From contig NC_083597.1 of NCBI RefSeq assembly GCF_020882245.1, forward strand, positions 32,218,652 to 32,282,651: a stretch of DNA of 64,000 bases, written 5' to 3'. Under the pieces are notes generated by a model, which saw nothing but the letters and a program-made list of their open reading frames with translations, was not told where the DNA came from and did not search any database. A program made the translations under genes and the position numbers. Positions 23,281 to 35,816 of the stretch are shown in pieces. The stretch's first letter is position 1. Each line of letters opens with the position of its first letter. Origin of the DNA: Rhopalosiphum padi (taxonomy: Eukaryota; Arthropoda; Insecta; Hemiptera; Aphididae).

Positions 23281-26035
23281 AATCTATAAAATATTATTTA
23301 TGATTTAATTGTATTATTTACTAAATAACCATAATATGAACATACCTATTATTATTGTTTATATTTTACTTTACTCTATATTCAATTAGAAATAATAATT
23401 ATTATTATTTTGTCAATTGAAATTTGTTGTATTTTTTAATTCATGTCTTCCACATCAATCATGCCATATTATATGCACAGTTATACCATGTATTGAATAC
23501 CTAATTATTATATTATATGATTTATAATACACAATGATCTCAAAGGGTTACTAATTTTTTTGTTTGAAATAATTATTGCCTTGATTGTTTTATGAATATA
23601 AACTAATTATCAATTTAATTATATTACTTATTATATAAGAATTTTTATTTTTTATTAACCATTGGTAAATGTAAATATAAAATATTTATTAAAATAATAA
23701 AATTAATACTACTGCAGTTGTTGGTGTCCACTGTCCAATGGCCCATGAAGTTTTCTGTCTTACATTGTCATTCGTTCGCCTGAATACAGATTTGTCATTT
23801 GGTATTTTAGTTGTTGATCAGTATAAGTAATTGTAAGCTCATGACTTCAAAGTGCAGGACTGCAGGAAGTGACAGAAATACAATACAACATGGTAAAAAC
23901 TATGAGCGACATGATAAAAGTGAAACACTAGACATACGAAAGTACAAAACATCTATTGTTGGACAATTTTTTGGGTAAAACACACTTTTCAGTGTTAGGT
24001 TTGTAGATAGTTATATATTTTACAGAAAAAAATATTAAATAAATAATAATATTTTATAATTACATAATATATTATATGTTAATTATTCGTGATTCTAAAT
24101 ATCCGAAAATAATTGGTGTATACATTTTGGTGACCACACAAACAAATCAATCATTGATGGAACATTAAAATAATGCAGACAGTTAAAATCCATCAAATTA
24201 TCAATATCAATATTCAATAATAATTATGATTTACATTATTGTAATTTTATGTAATCAATAATATATTCTATATACTTACTAATAACTACTGTTACTAGTC
24301 ATTGTTATGACTTATGACTGACCCAGTGATATATTGACTGACATTGAATTGAGTCCCGCAAATACTTTTGGGTTATCAGAGTTGAATCCGACCAATATTG
24401 TTAGGTTGTTCGAGTTGAGTCCTTTCAGCCTATTATTAATATATATTTATTGCTTATATTGTTTTTAAAATAATAATAATTTATGTGTAATATAATAATG
24501 TTAATAATTAAATAGTGGTTGGTAAAAATTTGAATGATACAGATTTTAAAAAGTCAATTCTTTAAATTTGCTTATTTATATATTTGTTTGTCTGCTCCCG
24601 TAAAAATTTTTCTTTTTCTAATATATCTTTACATGGTTTTTTTTTTACTTTGCTTTTTAATTTTATATATATATCAGACTGTATCCCCAGAAGAGTGTCC
24701 ACAGTAAAAAAATATTTGGATGTCTCGAATGGAATGAAAAAAAGCATTTAATTTTAAGTGACTTTTACTGTGTAGGTAGTTATGATATTTTACCTATACG
24801 AACTCAATTCTTCTTGCTTTGCGTTGTGTATAATGAAGTGAGTGATGCTTGTATTGTAAATATCTGGTAGTTCATCATAATTCATAACAAATTGTTTTTT
24901 TTTTATGAGATTTTAACTTCTATTGGCTATGTCCGAGTGGTTTTATCATTGCTCGAAGTTATTAATGATGCAAGTCCGTCATACTCGTCATAGAGAATGG
25001 TAAGTTCATGAGTTTCACAATCATAAGTATTTACGTCCCACACCTACCTCCCCTTTACAATTATCCAAACCGTATTAGTTGGATAATTTTAAAGCTGAAT
25101 CGGTTGGGATGGTTAATGTGTTTTGTTTGTGCTTTACTATGGTTCCACAGAGAAGCTATTAAATGATGTTGTATTGACTTTTGGTCCATTACAGTCATAT
25201 GCAATAAAACCATGTGCCATGTGTAATTGCAGAGAATGAGTAGATGTGTGGACTTCATTATGATTATGTTGAATGTTGAATGTGATATTTTGTCTTACAA
25301 TTTATAAATATATAGAGTAGAATACAATGGTTTCAATAAATATAATATTATATTATAAATAGTATTAATACAAATAAATAGTTATAATATATAACTAATA
25401 ATAATAATAATTATAGTTATATACTTATATATAATTTATGTTACTTGCTATAATTGTTGTAAATTTTTATTAGGTTAAAACTAAATTTCTTCTTTTTTTT
25501 TTTACCTTTTTGTACTTTTATTAGGAGTATAATTTTTTTTGATTTTCATAAACATTATAGTATTTATTATTCATTTATCATTATACGATTATTTATCATA
25601 TTATGTTGTCGTATTTGTTGTTTTTCTTTTTGCTTATTTTTGCTGAGTTTATGTTTTTTTTTACTTCAAATAATTTTTATTTTTTATGATTTATGATATT
25701 ATAGTGTTTTGCATATGTTTTATTTTAAAATTTTTTTTTTTATATAGGCTTGTTTTTATAAATGATAATTATTGAACCATTTTTATTATTTATTATTTTT
25801 GCGTTTTTTTACAAAAATGTAATATGATTATGCTTATTTAGGCTAGTTTATCTTAGATGATATATATGAGACCTTTACACATTTTTATTTTAATATTTTA
25901 TTTATTTTATTTTTAAATTCCAACAATTGTCCAACAACGTATAACAAGTCCGAGAAGAGTTTGTTGGAATGGTTTTAGTTTGTAGTGCCAAGTTCACGTA
26001 CGTCTTTACATTGTAGGTATAACAAAAAAGTTAGA
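23281..26035. other. Vps18 3' UTR and gene-poor intergenic DNA
   Basis: The Vps18 3' UTR is probably short. Beyond it I find only AT-rich DNA. A 46-codon frame at 23841-23978 (+) has a protein-like composition but no family and no splice partner that I can see, so it is not called as a gene. Confidence 0.45.
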
Positions 26036-26039
26036 TTAA

Positions 26040-26466
26040 ATGGACGTTCTAACGGGCGTACCCGCATGTGTTGTCTCTGTCTTACTAATGTAGATCATAG
26101 CTAATTTTCGTTCAGCAGAACACATTTTGTGATTTTAGGATTAATATTAGAGTAAATTTACCTATTATCAAATTTAAAGGTAAGAATATTATCTAGAAAG
26201 TTGCCTATATATTGATATTATCATTTTAAAGTGAGTTATAGCTATGTAAAATATTACAACTTTAAAATATTCATAACTCACTTTAAAATTATAATATCAA
26301 TAAAAGCATATGCAAATTTCTAGATAAATTCTTACTTTTAAATTTGATAATAGGTAAATTTACTCTAATATTAATCCTAAAATCACAAAATGTGTTCTGT
26401 TGAACGAAAATTAGCTATGATCTACATTAGTAAGACAGAGACAACACTTTTTGGTAGAACGTCCTC
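26040..26466. mobile_element. Long fold-back element (427 bp) flanked by TTAA
   Basis: The two arms are close complements over about 190 bp each, meeting near 26250: gtctctgtcttactaatgta against tacattagtaagacagagac, cagaacacattttgtgattt against aaatcacaaaatgtgttctg, and ggtaaatttactctaatatt on the other side. The ends read tGGACGTTCTA and TAGAACGTCC. TTAA lies at 26036-26039 and 26467-26470, the target site used by piggyBac and some related elements. There is no coding capacity. A copy of this family is partly present at 32955-33085. Confidence 0.85.
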
Positions 26467-26470
26467 TTAA

Positions 26471-27514
26471 AATCTTTATAAAGATAATATTGATAATAAT
26501 AGATATTTGGATTTTTTTTCAAATACGCCGCCACATCCAGGGTGTTCTACATTTAACCTTTGCGCCGTAGTACTTTTGAATACGCTTGTGTGTCCATTTA
26601 CGGTTTTTGGTTTTAAAGTAGGTGCTTTGTAGCGGTTCGGTCCCGGGTAAAACTTTTTATTTTGAAAAGGTGTACAGCCGCTTCTCTTTTGTGTACTGTT
26701 AAATGAATACCTAGATAGAAGAAAGTTTAAAAATAGTGATTGATAAATGAAACATTATCTTAAAATTAAAAATAACACCTAACCTTAATGTCATATTGTT
26801 AGCAAAAAAATTACTTTAGAATATTATTAAGGGGATTCGATACCGTGATTTTCTGTTTTTGTCTAACGCACGCGTGGCATAGGATTTTAGACGGTGGTGG
26901 AACAAAATTGCATCGGGTTAATTTAGTTTAGAACTATCAAGCAATAAAAATATTAGGCACTAAATATAAATACCTACCATTAATACCAGTATGTAGTAGG
27001 TAACTATATTATGTTTATTATGTAGGTATATTATTATGTCAGTGTGTGAGTAGTTACTTTTTAATTTTTACTGTGGATATCCGTTGTTTTAGTTATATAG
27101 TATTAACTGTTTGGCTGTTACTTTACTAATAGAAGAAAATACATTTCATATTGATTATCAGACTTACACTATTTACCAATAAATTAACGTCATACAGTAA
27201 TCAAAAATATTTATGTTTATTAACCTAAGCCAATATTAATAGTAACTTTCTCCATAATTTATGGAATTAAACGTCACTAAATCTGTTATTAAATTATACC
27301 TGGATTGCATTACGATGCATCTGCTAATAATGCAGTGTAGACTTGAGACTATATATATTATATGGACACGGGAAAATATTACATTGCTTTTCAATCGTAA
27401 TAATTCGTTCAGTTGAATGTCGAATTCAACTGAATATAACTAAAATCTATTAGAGTCTATTACTAATCACATAAAAAATATGCACCTTCTAGTCAACTAT
27501 TTTACAGTTTATAT
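26471..27514. other. Intergenic DNA with short GC-richer tracts
   Basis: Two tracts (about 26525-26700 and 26830-26925, the latter beginning ggggattcgataccgtg) are richer in G and C than the rest and look like degraded repeats. No coding exon is supported. Confidence 0.35.
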
Positions 27515-28979
27515 TTATATTTTATTTTTGTGACCTGTAAACGTGTCATAAGGTCCTCTGGTGCCAATCTTCTTTTTCACTCGCGTCTCAATCATATGCT
27601 GTTTCAAACCATCTGCGTAATAATGAGGTGGTAAAATCAATTTATTCTTTGGTGGATCACAGCAGCAAGTGTTGATCTTAATTACGCATCTCGGAAAAAC
27701 CATGCTGTTTCGGCCTAATTGTTTAAAAAAATTATATATTATACAAGTATACAGTTATTATAATAATGATACGGAACGAATTGTAAAAAATTTAAAATCA
27801 AACAAATTTTAATTAATAACTACTACATTACACAATGATTGTTAGTCAATATTTTTTTATTATTTAATTGTAATCGTGATTAGGTATATCAAATGGACGT
27901 TGGCATTACTTTTATATTTTTTACCTTCACAAATAACGAATTCGTCATATTAAAATTACCACTTTTCATATGTTTTATATTTTTATTATCAAATTATTCA
28001 TATTAAATAAGTCTAATGAACTCGTAAGTAATTAAAGAAATAATTACTAAGGGTACCTTAGTTTTTTACATTTTCAAATAATTGAAATAACTATTATCTC
28101 TTATAATCAATTTATTGTAATGCTTATTTGATTATAGAAATATAGAATATTTTGATAAAATAAAAATACTATACGAACCTTTTAATTTTTAGTAAATTCA
28201 ATTATAGGTAACTTGTACCTAATTTCAACAGCTTGTTTATAGAGATTATATTAATATTAACTATATCATAATAATTATAATATGATGATTACATTAATTT
28301 AGATATAACTCTATGAACAGAGTTAATAATAAAAATGAATATCTATTACATAGACATATGATCTCATGCTAACATGGTAACAGTCTAATAAATATCTGAA
28401 TTATGATATTTCAAAACGTTATTTAACAAAAAAACTGTTATATTTTCTAAATATTATGTAATATTACATTGTGTATATTAATATAATAATTACATTAAGT
28501 TATTTAAATATTTTATTAAGAATTATTTATGTACCTAGTATTTTGCAATAAATAAGTAAAAGCAATTTTCATAAAATGGAAAAAATAATATTTACAATTT
28601 TAAACATAGACACACAATAAAGTATAAAGTATTTGCAGCGAATATAGTTTATAGTACTTTTTATATAAATATAAATTATGTGTGTTCATAATACAGTTTT
28701 AAAAAAATTGTTTGTACTTTTATATTTTATTATAGAATAACAATTGTTATTCTGACCTGTGCCTAACGTATGGTCTTTTCTCTCTTCGAACCTGTACGAC
28801 CCGGACAATAAAGGCTTCTACTGTATCGCCGCGTTTAATGAGAACATTTTTTTACCAGATAACTCAACTTTATGTTATGTAATTGTGAATAATTTATAAT
28901 AAACAATAAGTATTTAATCTATATGTATAAGAATCTAACCTGATATTGGAGACGAATGAAACATTACATTGTCTTGCAT
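27515..28979 (-). CDS. Candidate three-exon small gene of unknown function
   Basis: The strongest part is the last exon (27515-27704), which follows a good acceptor (aaacag) and reads MVFPRCVIKINTCCCDPPKN, then LPPHYYADGLKQHMIETRVK and KIGTRGPYDTFTG before the stop. The composition, with basic stretches, HYYADGLKQ and GTRGPYDTF, looks like a real protein, and small ciliary or sperm-tail proteins sometimes look like this; that is a weak guess. A possible model adds 28940-28979 (start MQDNVMFHSSPIS) and 28822-28867 (VELSGKKMFSLNAAI); phases 1 and 2 then match and give 91 aa. The middle exon has a poor acceptor (ataaag) and donor (aca|gtagaa), so the upstream part may be wrong. The last exon alone is the safest claim. 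Confidence 0.35.
28734..28753. repeat. Perfect 20-bp palindrome
   Basis: AGAATAACAA is immediately followed by its complement TTGTTATTCT, with no spacer. It borders a GC-richer block (about 28755-28850) that is open in several frames. Confidence 0.6.
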
Positions 28980-28981
28980 TT

Positions 28982-29080
28982 TTATATTATTCGTTGAATA
29001 AATAATTTAGCCAACAAATAGTCAAATGTTCTTGAATTAAATTCCAAAAAAATAATTTCTTCCGGAGTTAGTTCGGGCAA
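28982..29080 (-). CDS. Candidate terminal coding exon of an unknown gene
   Basis: After a plausible acceptor (tatactag), the minus strand reads LPELTPEEIIFLEFNSRTFD then YLLAKLFIQRII and stops at 28982-28984. The composition is strongly protein-like compared with the AT-rich noise around it. No upstream exon could be joined to it, and its family is unknown to me. It ends three bases before the ATG of the candidate gene at 28979, so one of the two models may instead be leader sequence of the other. Confidence 0.25.
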   Translation of the reverse strand: MPELTPEEIIFLEFNSRTFDYLLAKLFIQRII

Positions 29081-32000
29081 CTAGTATAAACATAAAAATT
29101 AAACAGTCACTGTAGGTATACGGTTGTCATAACACATGTCACATAATCACATAATATCAACAATATTATTATACTTTAATTATACAGATGATAGTTGTTA
29201 TTTTATACATTCTAATTCTATAGTAAATAAAAATAACACACATATATTTTGTGTAATATTTAGTTATTATTATTTTCAAATTCTGTTTATATTAGAATAA
29301 CGTATAAGTACAAATAAATACATAATTTACACATAGGTTTTAGTTGTAATATATTTATAATAAGTTTAATTATATGTCTGTAACATAACGATTACTACAT
29401 TATTTCTATTAACTTTTATTCATTATATAAGAAATAACGAAACACCCTATTTGAATAATTCACTTGAGTAATAATAGTTTTGCAAAGTTTTATTACATAA
29501 AAATAAAAACTGGTGAAAATACTATATCAGTCGGATGTTAAAGTTAAATATCCCCAAGGGTGGGGTTGTTTTGGAGCGAATCACCTTGTTAATTCAAAGT
29601 AACTGCATAATGAAAATTTTCTCGTAAAATATAACTTAAATTAGAGCAGAAGGGTTAGTAAAACATTGTGTGTAAAATGCGGTGAAATTATAACGGGCAA
29701 TGTTTTATTTTTCACAGGAAATATTATCCTGGTAAAATAAGTCAGAGAATTATGATTTTATAATTTTGGACTCGTTTTATTTCAAAATAATAAAATATTC
29801 ATCATTTGTACCTACATTGATACCTGCGTGAAAGGATTTTTATTTTGTGATATGTAAAAAAAAAGTAATGCTTGAATTATATTTAATATTATTTTCTTAT
29901 TTTTGGTTCTGTAGTACAACAATTCAAAATGAAACTAATCTAATAAGATATATTACAATTTATAATATAATGTATAAATAAAATATTTACGGGAAAAAAA
30001 TCATTTTTTATCCTGGTCAATACTCAACAAAATAATTGTTCAAACATTTTTGTTGAGAAAATTAGTTTTTTCATAAAATAATATTGTGGTTTATATAAAG
30101 TGTGTTATAATACGAAATAAGATAAAACTAAATATCAGATTTATAAGAAAATAAACATCTTTTTTAGATAAACAAGTTTCTAAAAATATAAATAATAATT
30201 TATTGTTATTATTATTTTCAACAGTTATAGTAGTACCATAAAATAAAACTATGAGAGTGCATAAAATGTTTAGAACCAAACTGATTGGGAAAAAGGCGTG
30301 TGAATTGAGCTGAAATCGTGAATATATTTACTCACGATTTTGGTTGAGTTTTACTGACGCAATTCCAACGATATAATTTATTTTAATTTCAGATTTGTAT
30401 TAAATGTATCTAAAATATTTTTCATAGCCTCAAAAATACACGAAAATGATCGTTTATAAGACATCATATTTTAATTATTATATTGTAATAAAAGTGATAA
30501 AAAATGTACATAGTATTATATTAAATGCACTGATCATTTATATGAAAAAATACATGTACAATGTTATATCAATAATTTTAAATATTTAAATATTTTGATC
30601 ATTAACCGAATTTAAATCTATACTTTCATTTAAACAGCCATATTATTAATGCAGTTATTAGTTAATTGAGATTTTGTTTAATTCGTCTAATTAAAATAAT
30701 ATTATGTTTCCGTGAAAATACTTTATAGATAGACTAGAAAATACTACAGTACTTACAAGATGTTAAACGAAAATGTATAATTTATGTTTTCAATTTAAAG
30801 TCATGGATATATTAGACCGTTTTTTTGTCGGCTGGCGCATAAATCGGAACTCTTAATGAAAAATTAAAAAAAAACATTCTCACTGTATGAAATGGTTTTC
30901 AAAAATTATGTCCTTATACTCGATAATACAATTTCATAACTATTAAAAAATACGTTTACGTGTAACCACTGCAACCAAATCGAGTAGAACGTTCACGAAC
31001 ACGAACACAATATAATAACGCACATCGATGATATTATAGCTGTATAATTAAACCGTATAGAATTTGATTTAAAGATAGATAATACCTATTCTCGTTTGAA
31101 GTGAGAGTGGGATTTTTATTTATCATTATACATATAATGTATATTATAATATATGTACGTCAGTAGGTATTCGATCGCTTTGTAGATGATTGTTTTCGTT
31201 ATTAAAATACAATCAAACTGGTAGAAGCTGCAAGCTTCCCTTTTTACCAAATAACTTTACTTTTAATTATTAAAAAATATTGATTAAACGCCATTACTCA
31301 TTATATGGTGTGATAAATGGTCACATTTTTTGTTTTAATTACAATTTTTATAAATATCTTTGAACTATAATTATGATAAATTAGTTAACATCACGATCTG
31401 AATGTTTGAATAAAAAAACAAGTTGCATTTTGTTTTTTATCAGGTAAAAATATTGCTGGTTAAAATTATTGCATACATAATTGATAATAAAAATACACAG
31501 TAGTGGGTTAAACTCATCAATATTAGCTCAACGAGAAAAAACTCGATTCTATGCAATATTTTCACTTTAATTTTATCATGTACCGACACTGTCACACTGA
31601 CTTGTATAATTTTATTTACTTATTGAATATTAAAAATGCAGTTAAAATTATGTCTAAACTATACCAGCAGATTATTTTAACAATAAAATTATAACGGTAA
31701 CAGGCAATACAGTGATGGGTGAAGCAGTGACAACTGAAATGATTATTAAACAGACCTAACTTGAAATTGAGAAAAAAATTGATTGGACATCTATTAAGAA
31801 AAAACAAATGAATAGCAATATTAATTGAATAAATGATAAAGGGAAAAAAGGTCTCTGAACAAGTCGAACAAGAACTCAAATAACGAAACAACTCATAGAA
31901 GGTAAAAGAATAATAACAATTTATAAATAAACTAAAGTACCTATCAGTGGAAGATAAAAAATCAGGTGGCCTATCAAAGTAATTTAACCTATCTATGAAT

Positions 32001-32954
32001 TATAAATAACTTTATGCAATAAATTATAAACGCTTTTTGTACAATAATAAAAATAGCTTCAACAAAATGCATCGAAAATGGTGAGATAGTGTGTAAATAA
32101 TATTTGTTTGGTATTCGATTAATTTAAATTTAGATGCATTAATATTAAAAAAAAAAACAACGTTTTAATGACTTCCATAGTATAAACATTATTACGCAAC
32201 AAAACTTCATGATTAAAAATAAAATCATAACATTATTTTATACACACCTATAATAATATGTCACTCTTAGACCAAATAAATAATTATACTAGGCAGCATC
32301 CTAATATATTAATCGAATTATTATTCTGATATTATCTATATATGTACTGTTAATAATAACACACGAAATGTTCGATAATAACACATTTTGTACAAAGTCC
32401 TATACACTAATATACAAAATCAATTTTCAATCGCACAAGTATAAATTATGAAGGGTAATATAAATTAATATAATGTAGCACCCAAAACATAACGCTCACG
32501 CAATCAACAATCGGCAGTCATAAACTCATAGCTGGCTCACATATTATAATATAGAGTAATAATTATTATTAGTTACAATAATTCAATAACTAAACAACTC
32601 TTTCTCGTCTTTCAGTCTTATACCTTTCATACGTTTTGCGTATTATTTATATCAACCAAATGATTTCATTATTTCACTAAGAAGTAACTTTCTTGTCCTG
32701 TGTTCATCTTAAAGCCTTCATCACTTTGGATTCCACACGAAGAGGGAATGACTTGACTTAAATAAATATGTTCTCTATAGCGGCTAGTAGGTACCTACCT
32801 ACCTACTGTGACATTAAGCCGAAAACGATTAAATTTATTGTACATTGGCTATATATCGGGCCATAAATGCCTATGACGCAAATAATATTAATACTATTCT
32901 GTAATACGATAATTTTATGAATTCGTTTGGCAATCAACCAATGGTATACATTTT
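29081..32954. other. AT-rich intergenic DNA
   Basis: No convincing exon. A hairpin (aaatcgtga ... tcacgattt) lies near 30315-30345. A short minus-strand frame near 32685-32765 (SSCGIQSDEGFKMNTGQESY) looks mildly protein-like but has no supporting structure. Confidence 0.4.
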
Positions 32955-33085
32955 AATGTTGTAATATTTTACATAGCTATAACTCATTTTAAAATGATAA
33001 TATCAATAAAAGCATATGACATTTTCTAGATAATATTCTTACCTAAACATTTTATAATAAGTAAATTTACTCTTATATTAAAGCT
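32955..33085. mobile_element. Fragment of the 26-kb fold-back family
   Basis: The segment with atattttacatagctataa, aatatcaataaaagcatatg and aagtaaatttactctta matches the centre and right arm of the element at 26040-26466. Only one arm is present and the ends are lost. Confidence 0.65.
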
Positions 33086-34310
33086 GACCTGGTGAAATTT
33101 GAATAACTCCTGGATATTCCAGATAAACTGTAAATTTAGCTTATAAATATACCTACCTCGAGATGTGTAGTCGGATCTATTAAAATTAATTTCACCTTTG
33201 CAGTTTGGATATACATATTTTGATAGGCATAAGTAAAATAATTATACATAAGACTTTTTTTTAAAATCATGACATAAAAGACGTCACCCCCTCAAAAATA
33301 ATAAACACCACTGATGATCATACAGTGTTTGTTTGTATTGATTTTTGTGATAAATAACATGTTTGGGATAATTTTTTTGAGAGATTTTAATAATGAACTT
33401 ACATATTATACAATAATAATTAATAATAATTGTAGTATGGACAAAAATCTCATAAAAAAAAAAATAAACTAATATTGTTGAGTTAATAACGTGTACACCT
33501 TATTGAATTATCAGGTCCCTTAAGAAAAATCACCGATTCTTGCGTATAATTAACCTGCATTTTGATTTTTTTTCTTGTCTTTTTAAATAGTAGGTAGCTA
33601 ATAGGTATTTAGTTTTATTAGCATGGGGTTATATATGTTGTTATTTTTTTTTTGTATGAAACAAATCAGTTTATAGAATTGAAATGAAAATTGGACTAAA
33701 GTAGACTTAACTACTAAATGACTAATCAAATCTGTTTATATAACTATATAATGGCTAGTTATTATTATTTCATTTTAGAAGGCATATTGAAATGAAAACA
33801 TATTTTTAAAAGTTTATGATTCATCGATACACGTGGTTCTGTCATATTAAACGAAAATAAAAATCACCACTTCTGATTTAAAAATATCGAAAATATTATT
33901 TTGATTTTTGAGTTTAACATATTTAAAATATCTTCAAAAACAGATGGTTTGTAAATAATAAAATTTCAACAGACTATAACTTTGCCAATTTTGTAATTAG
34001 AAAATAACGTTTTATGTAAAAATTATTTAAAAATATTCTATCTAAATCTGTACAAAAATTGGTGTTGGCATTTAAAAAAATGTAAATTGTATCATGCATG
34101 CGCGTATCGAGAAGATTAAGAAGTTGACATATATCTGAAAATGTGTATTTACTATTTAAGTACTCTCTTTCATTCAGCAAAAACTCCATTTCAGTACAAG
34201 ATCATCCAACTGAAATATTTAATGGTACCTACCTCTTAGCGTGAACACATTGTATATAATATGTATGATCTAAGATGATATCTAACACAACCTTTTAATA
34301 TTATTTAGTA

Positions 34311-34884
34311 CAGTACACTTAGTATGTCGAACGTCGGTATCTCGAATTTTTCGTTATTTCGAACTACATTGAAATCCTCTTGAAACTATCATTATATTTA
34401 ATAGTGTTTTACTTTCGATAAATCAAAATAAAATAAATTGTTTTTCGTTATCTCGAATCCACAAATATTAATTTTATTGGGTACGGTAAGAATAAAAAAT
34501 TAAGTGAATGATATATTCATTATATACAGTATAGTGTTGTGATTTCACGCATCGGTAGTAAATAATTGTAGTAATTCATAGACAATATAATGAAATGGAA
34601 AATAAGAATAAATTAAACGTCCTTATAATGCATTTTTACATTCTTACAAAAACAAAAATAATATTAAACAAACTGCAATGACAGATTAAAAAAAATGAAT
34701 TTATTCATTATTATAATTTATTGATATGTATTAGACATTAGTACTTTAAGTATTCTAACTATGCATTTTAAGCATTTAAATTATTTATCGATTTTTTCAA
34801 AGAATTTTAATAAAACTCGTTAGGTTTCTGTTTCTTTGAGATTTGATATAATATCGAGAATCCACCGTATAAAATATTACACTG
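34311..34884. mobile_element. Decayed pogo/Tigger-like DNA transposon relic
   Basis: The left end has repeated tcgaa words of the form cggtatctcgaatttttcg and gttatttcgaact, then again at 34440-34455 (cgttatctcgaatcc). The right end reads as the complement of ggattctcgatattatat. Such repeated (t)atctcgaa boxes near cagt termini are typical of pogo/Tigger-like elements. No transposase frame remains. Limits are approximate. Confidence 0.4.
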
Positions 34885-34979
34885 CAACAATGGCCATACA
34901 TTGCCTACACAATGCGCCGTCTTAAATATTTAGACGATAAATATTATTATTTAATAATTTATTATAAAACACTAGATCA

Positions 34980-35290
34980 CAGGCGTACCTAGGGGTGGGA
35001 CTGAACTACTGAAGCCCACCATAGCTCCCCAGAATTTACGGGTAAATGTATGTGCTTATAAACATATTAGTATTAACTTTATTTTTACCCACAATATAAA
35101 AAATATGTTTCATATAAACAAATTATCATTTAAGTCAGTTGTTAACACCAATAGAATCAAATATCAATAACTAATAATAATCTAATTAAAAACAATTCGC
35201 TATAAAACATTTTTTTTATTACTGTGCGGGGGATATTATAGATACCTTATTTTGCTAACATTTTTAGTACTCCATAGCCCCCTTTAACTT
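34980..35290. repeat. Probable interspersed repeat
   Basis: GC-richer blocks cacaggcgtacctaggggtg at the left and a run ending atagcccccttta at the right bracket AT-rich DNA. This looks like a transposon remnant, class unknown. Confidence 0.25.
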
Positions 35291-35724
35291 AAATTTTAAA
35301 CTTAACCTGTCCAAGCTCATCAAAATTAATGTCTTTAAAAAATTGTACCTACTTAATAATCTTTTTTAGAGTTTCGGGTTTTAGTGAGAATTATTTATGA
35401 GGAACCTTACATTAACTTTTTGAGTTTTAGCTAAATATACTTATACACTTTTAACTACAAAATAATTTTCAAATTTTGGTTATTTTGATAAATTTTGTTG
35501 AAATCAAACTTTATAGAAAAAAATACTCATAATATACTTTAAATTATTTTAAATTACTAGTACAACCAACAAGGGATCTTGTATTCATTTAAAATATAAA
35601 TTGTTTTGTGAACATTGAAAATTTCAAATAGAAATATGTATATGTAGTGCTGTGCGTATATATAGCTTTTCATTAGTCCAAATATTTTAAAAATGATACT
35701 ATAGATAACAAATGTTAATATTAA

Positions 35725-35816
35725 CATATTGCTCAGTATAACCTGGGTCCCCCCTAATATTTCAGAGTCAGGGTCCCGGCTCAATGTACCGCTTGCACCG
35801 GTGGTTTATCCGGCAC
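35725..35816. mobile_element. Probable single end of a hAT-like element
   Basis: The segment ends ggtttatccggcactg; its complement begins cagtgccggataaacc, a terminus style common in hAT elements. The other end is not found nearby. Confidence 0.35.

Noticed and set aside
23841..23978. 46-codon plus-strand frame, hydrophilic
   Set aside because: Mildly protein-like but very short, with no domain, no intron partner and no promoter evidence.
25601..26000. T-rich tract that might be an LTR or LINE tail
   Set aside because: No paired repeat, no primer-binding site, no target duplication and no coding remnant nearby.
30310..30390. Strong gtgagt donor on the minus strand after a short segment
   Set aside because: All three frames upstream are closed by stops close to the only plausible acceptor, so it is not a coding exon.
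31616..31891. 91-codon minus-strand frame, hydrophobic and Phe/Cys/His-rich
   Set aside because: AT-rich frames often encode Phe, Ile and Leu by chance; no signal peptide logic, no splice partner and no family resemblance.
32685..32770. Short minus-strand frame with SSCGIQSDEGFKMNTGQESY
   Set aside because: Looks slightly coding but cannot be joined to any other exon; too short to support alone.
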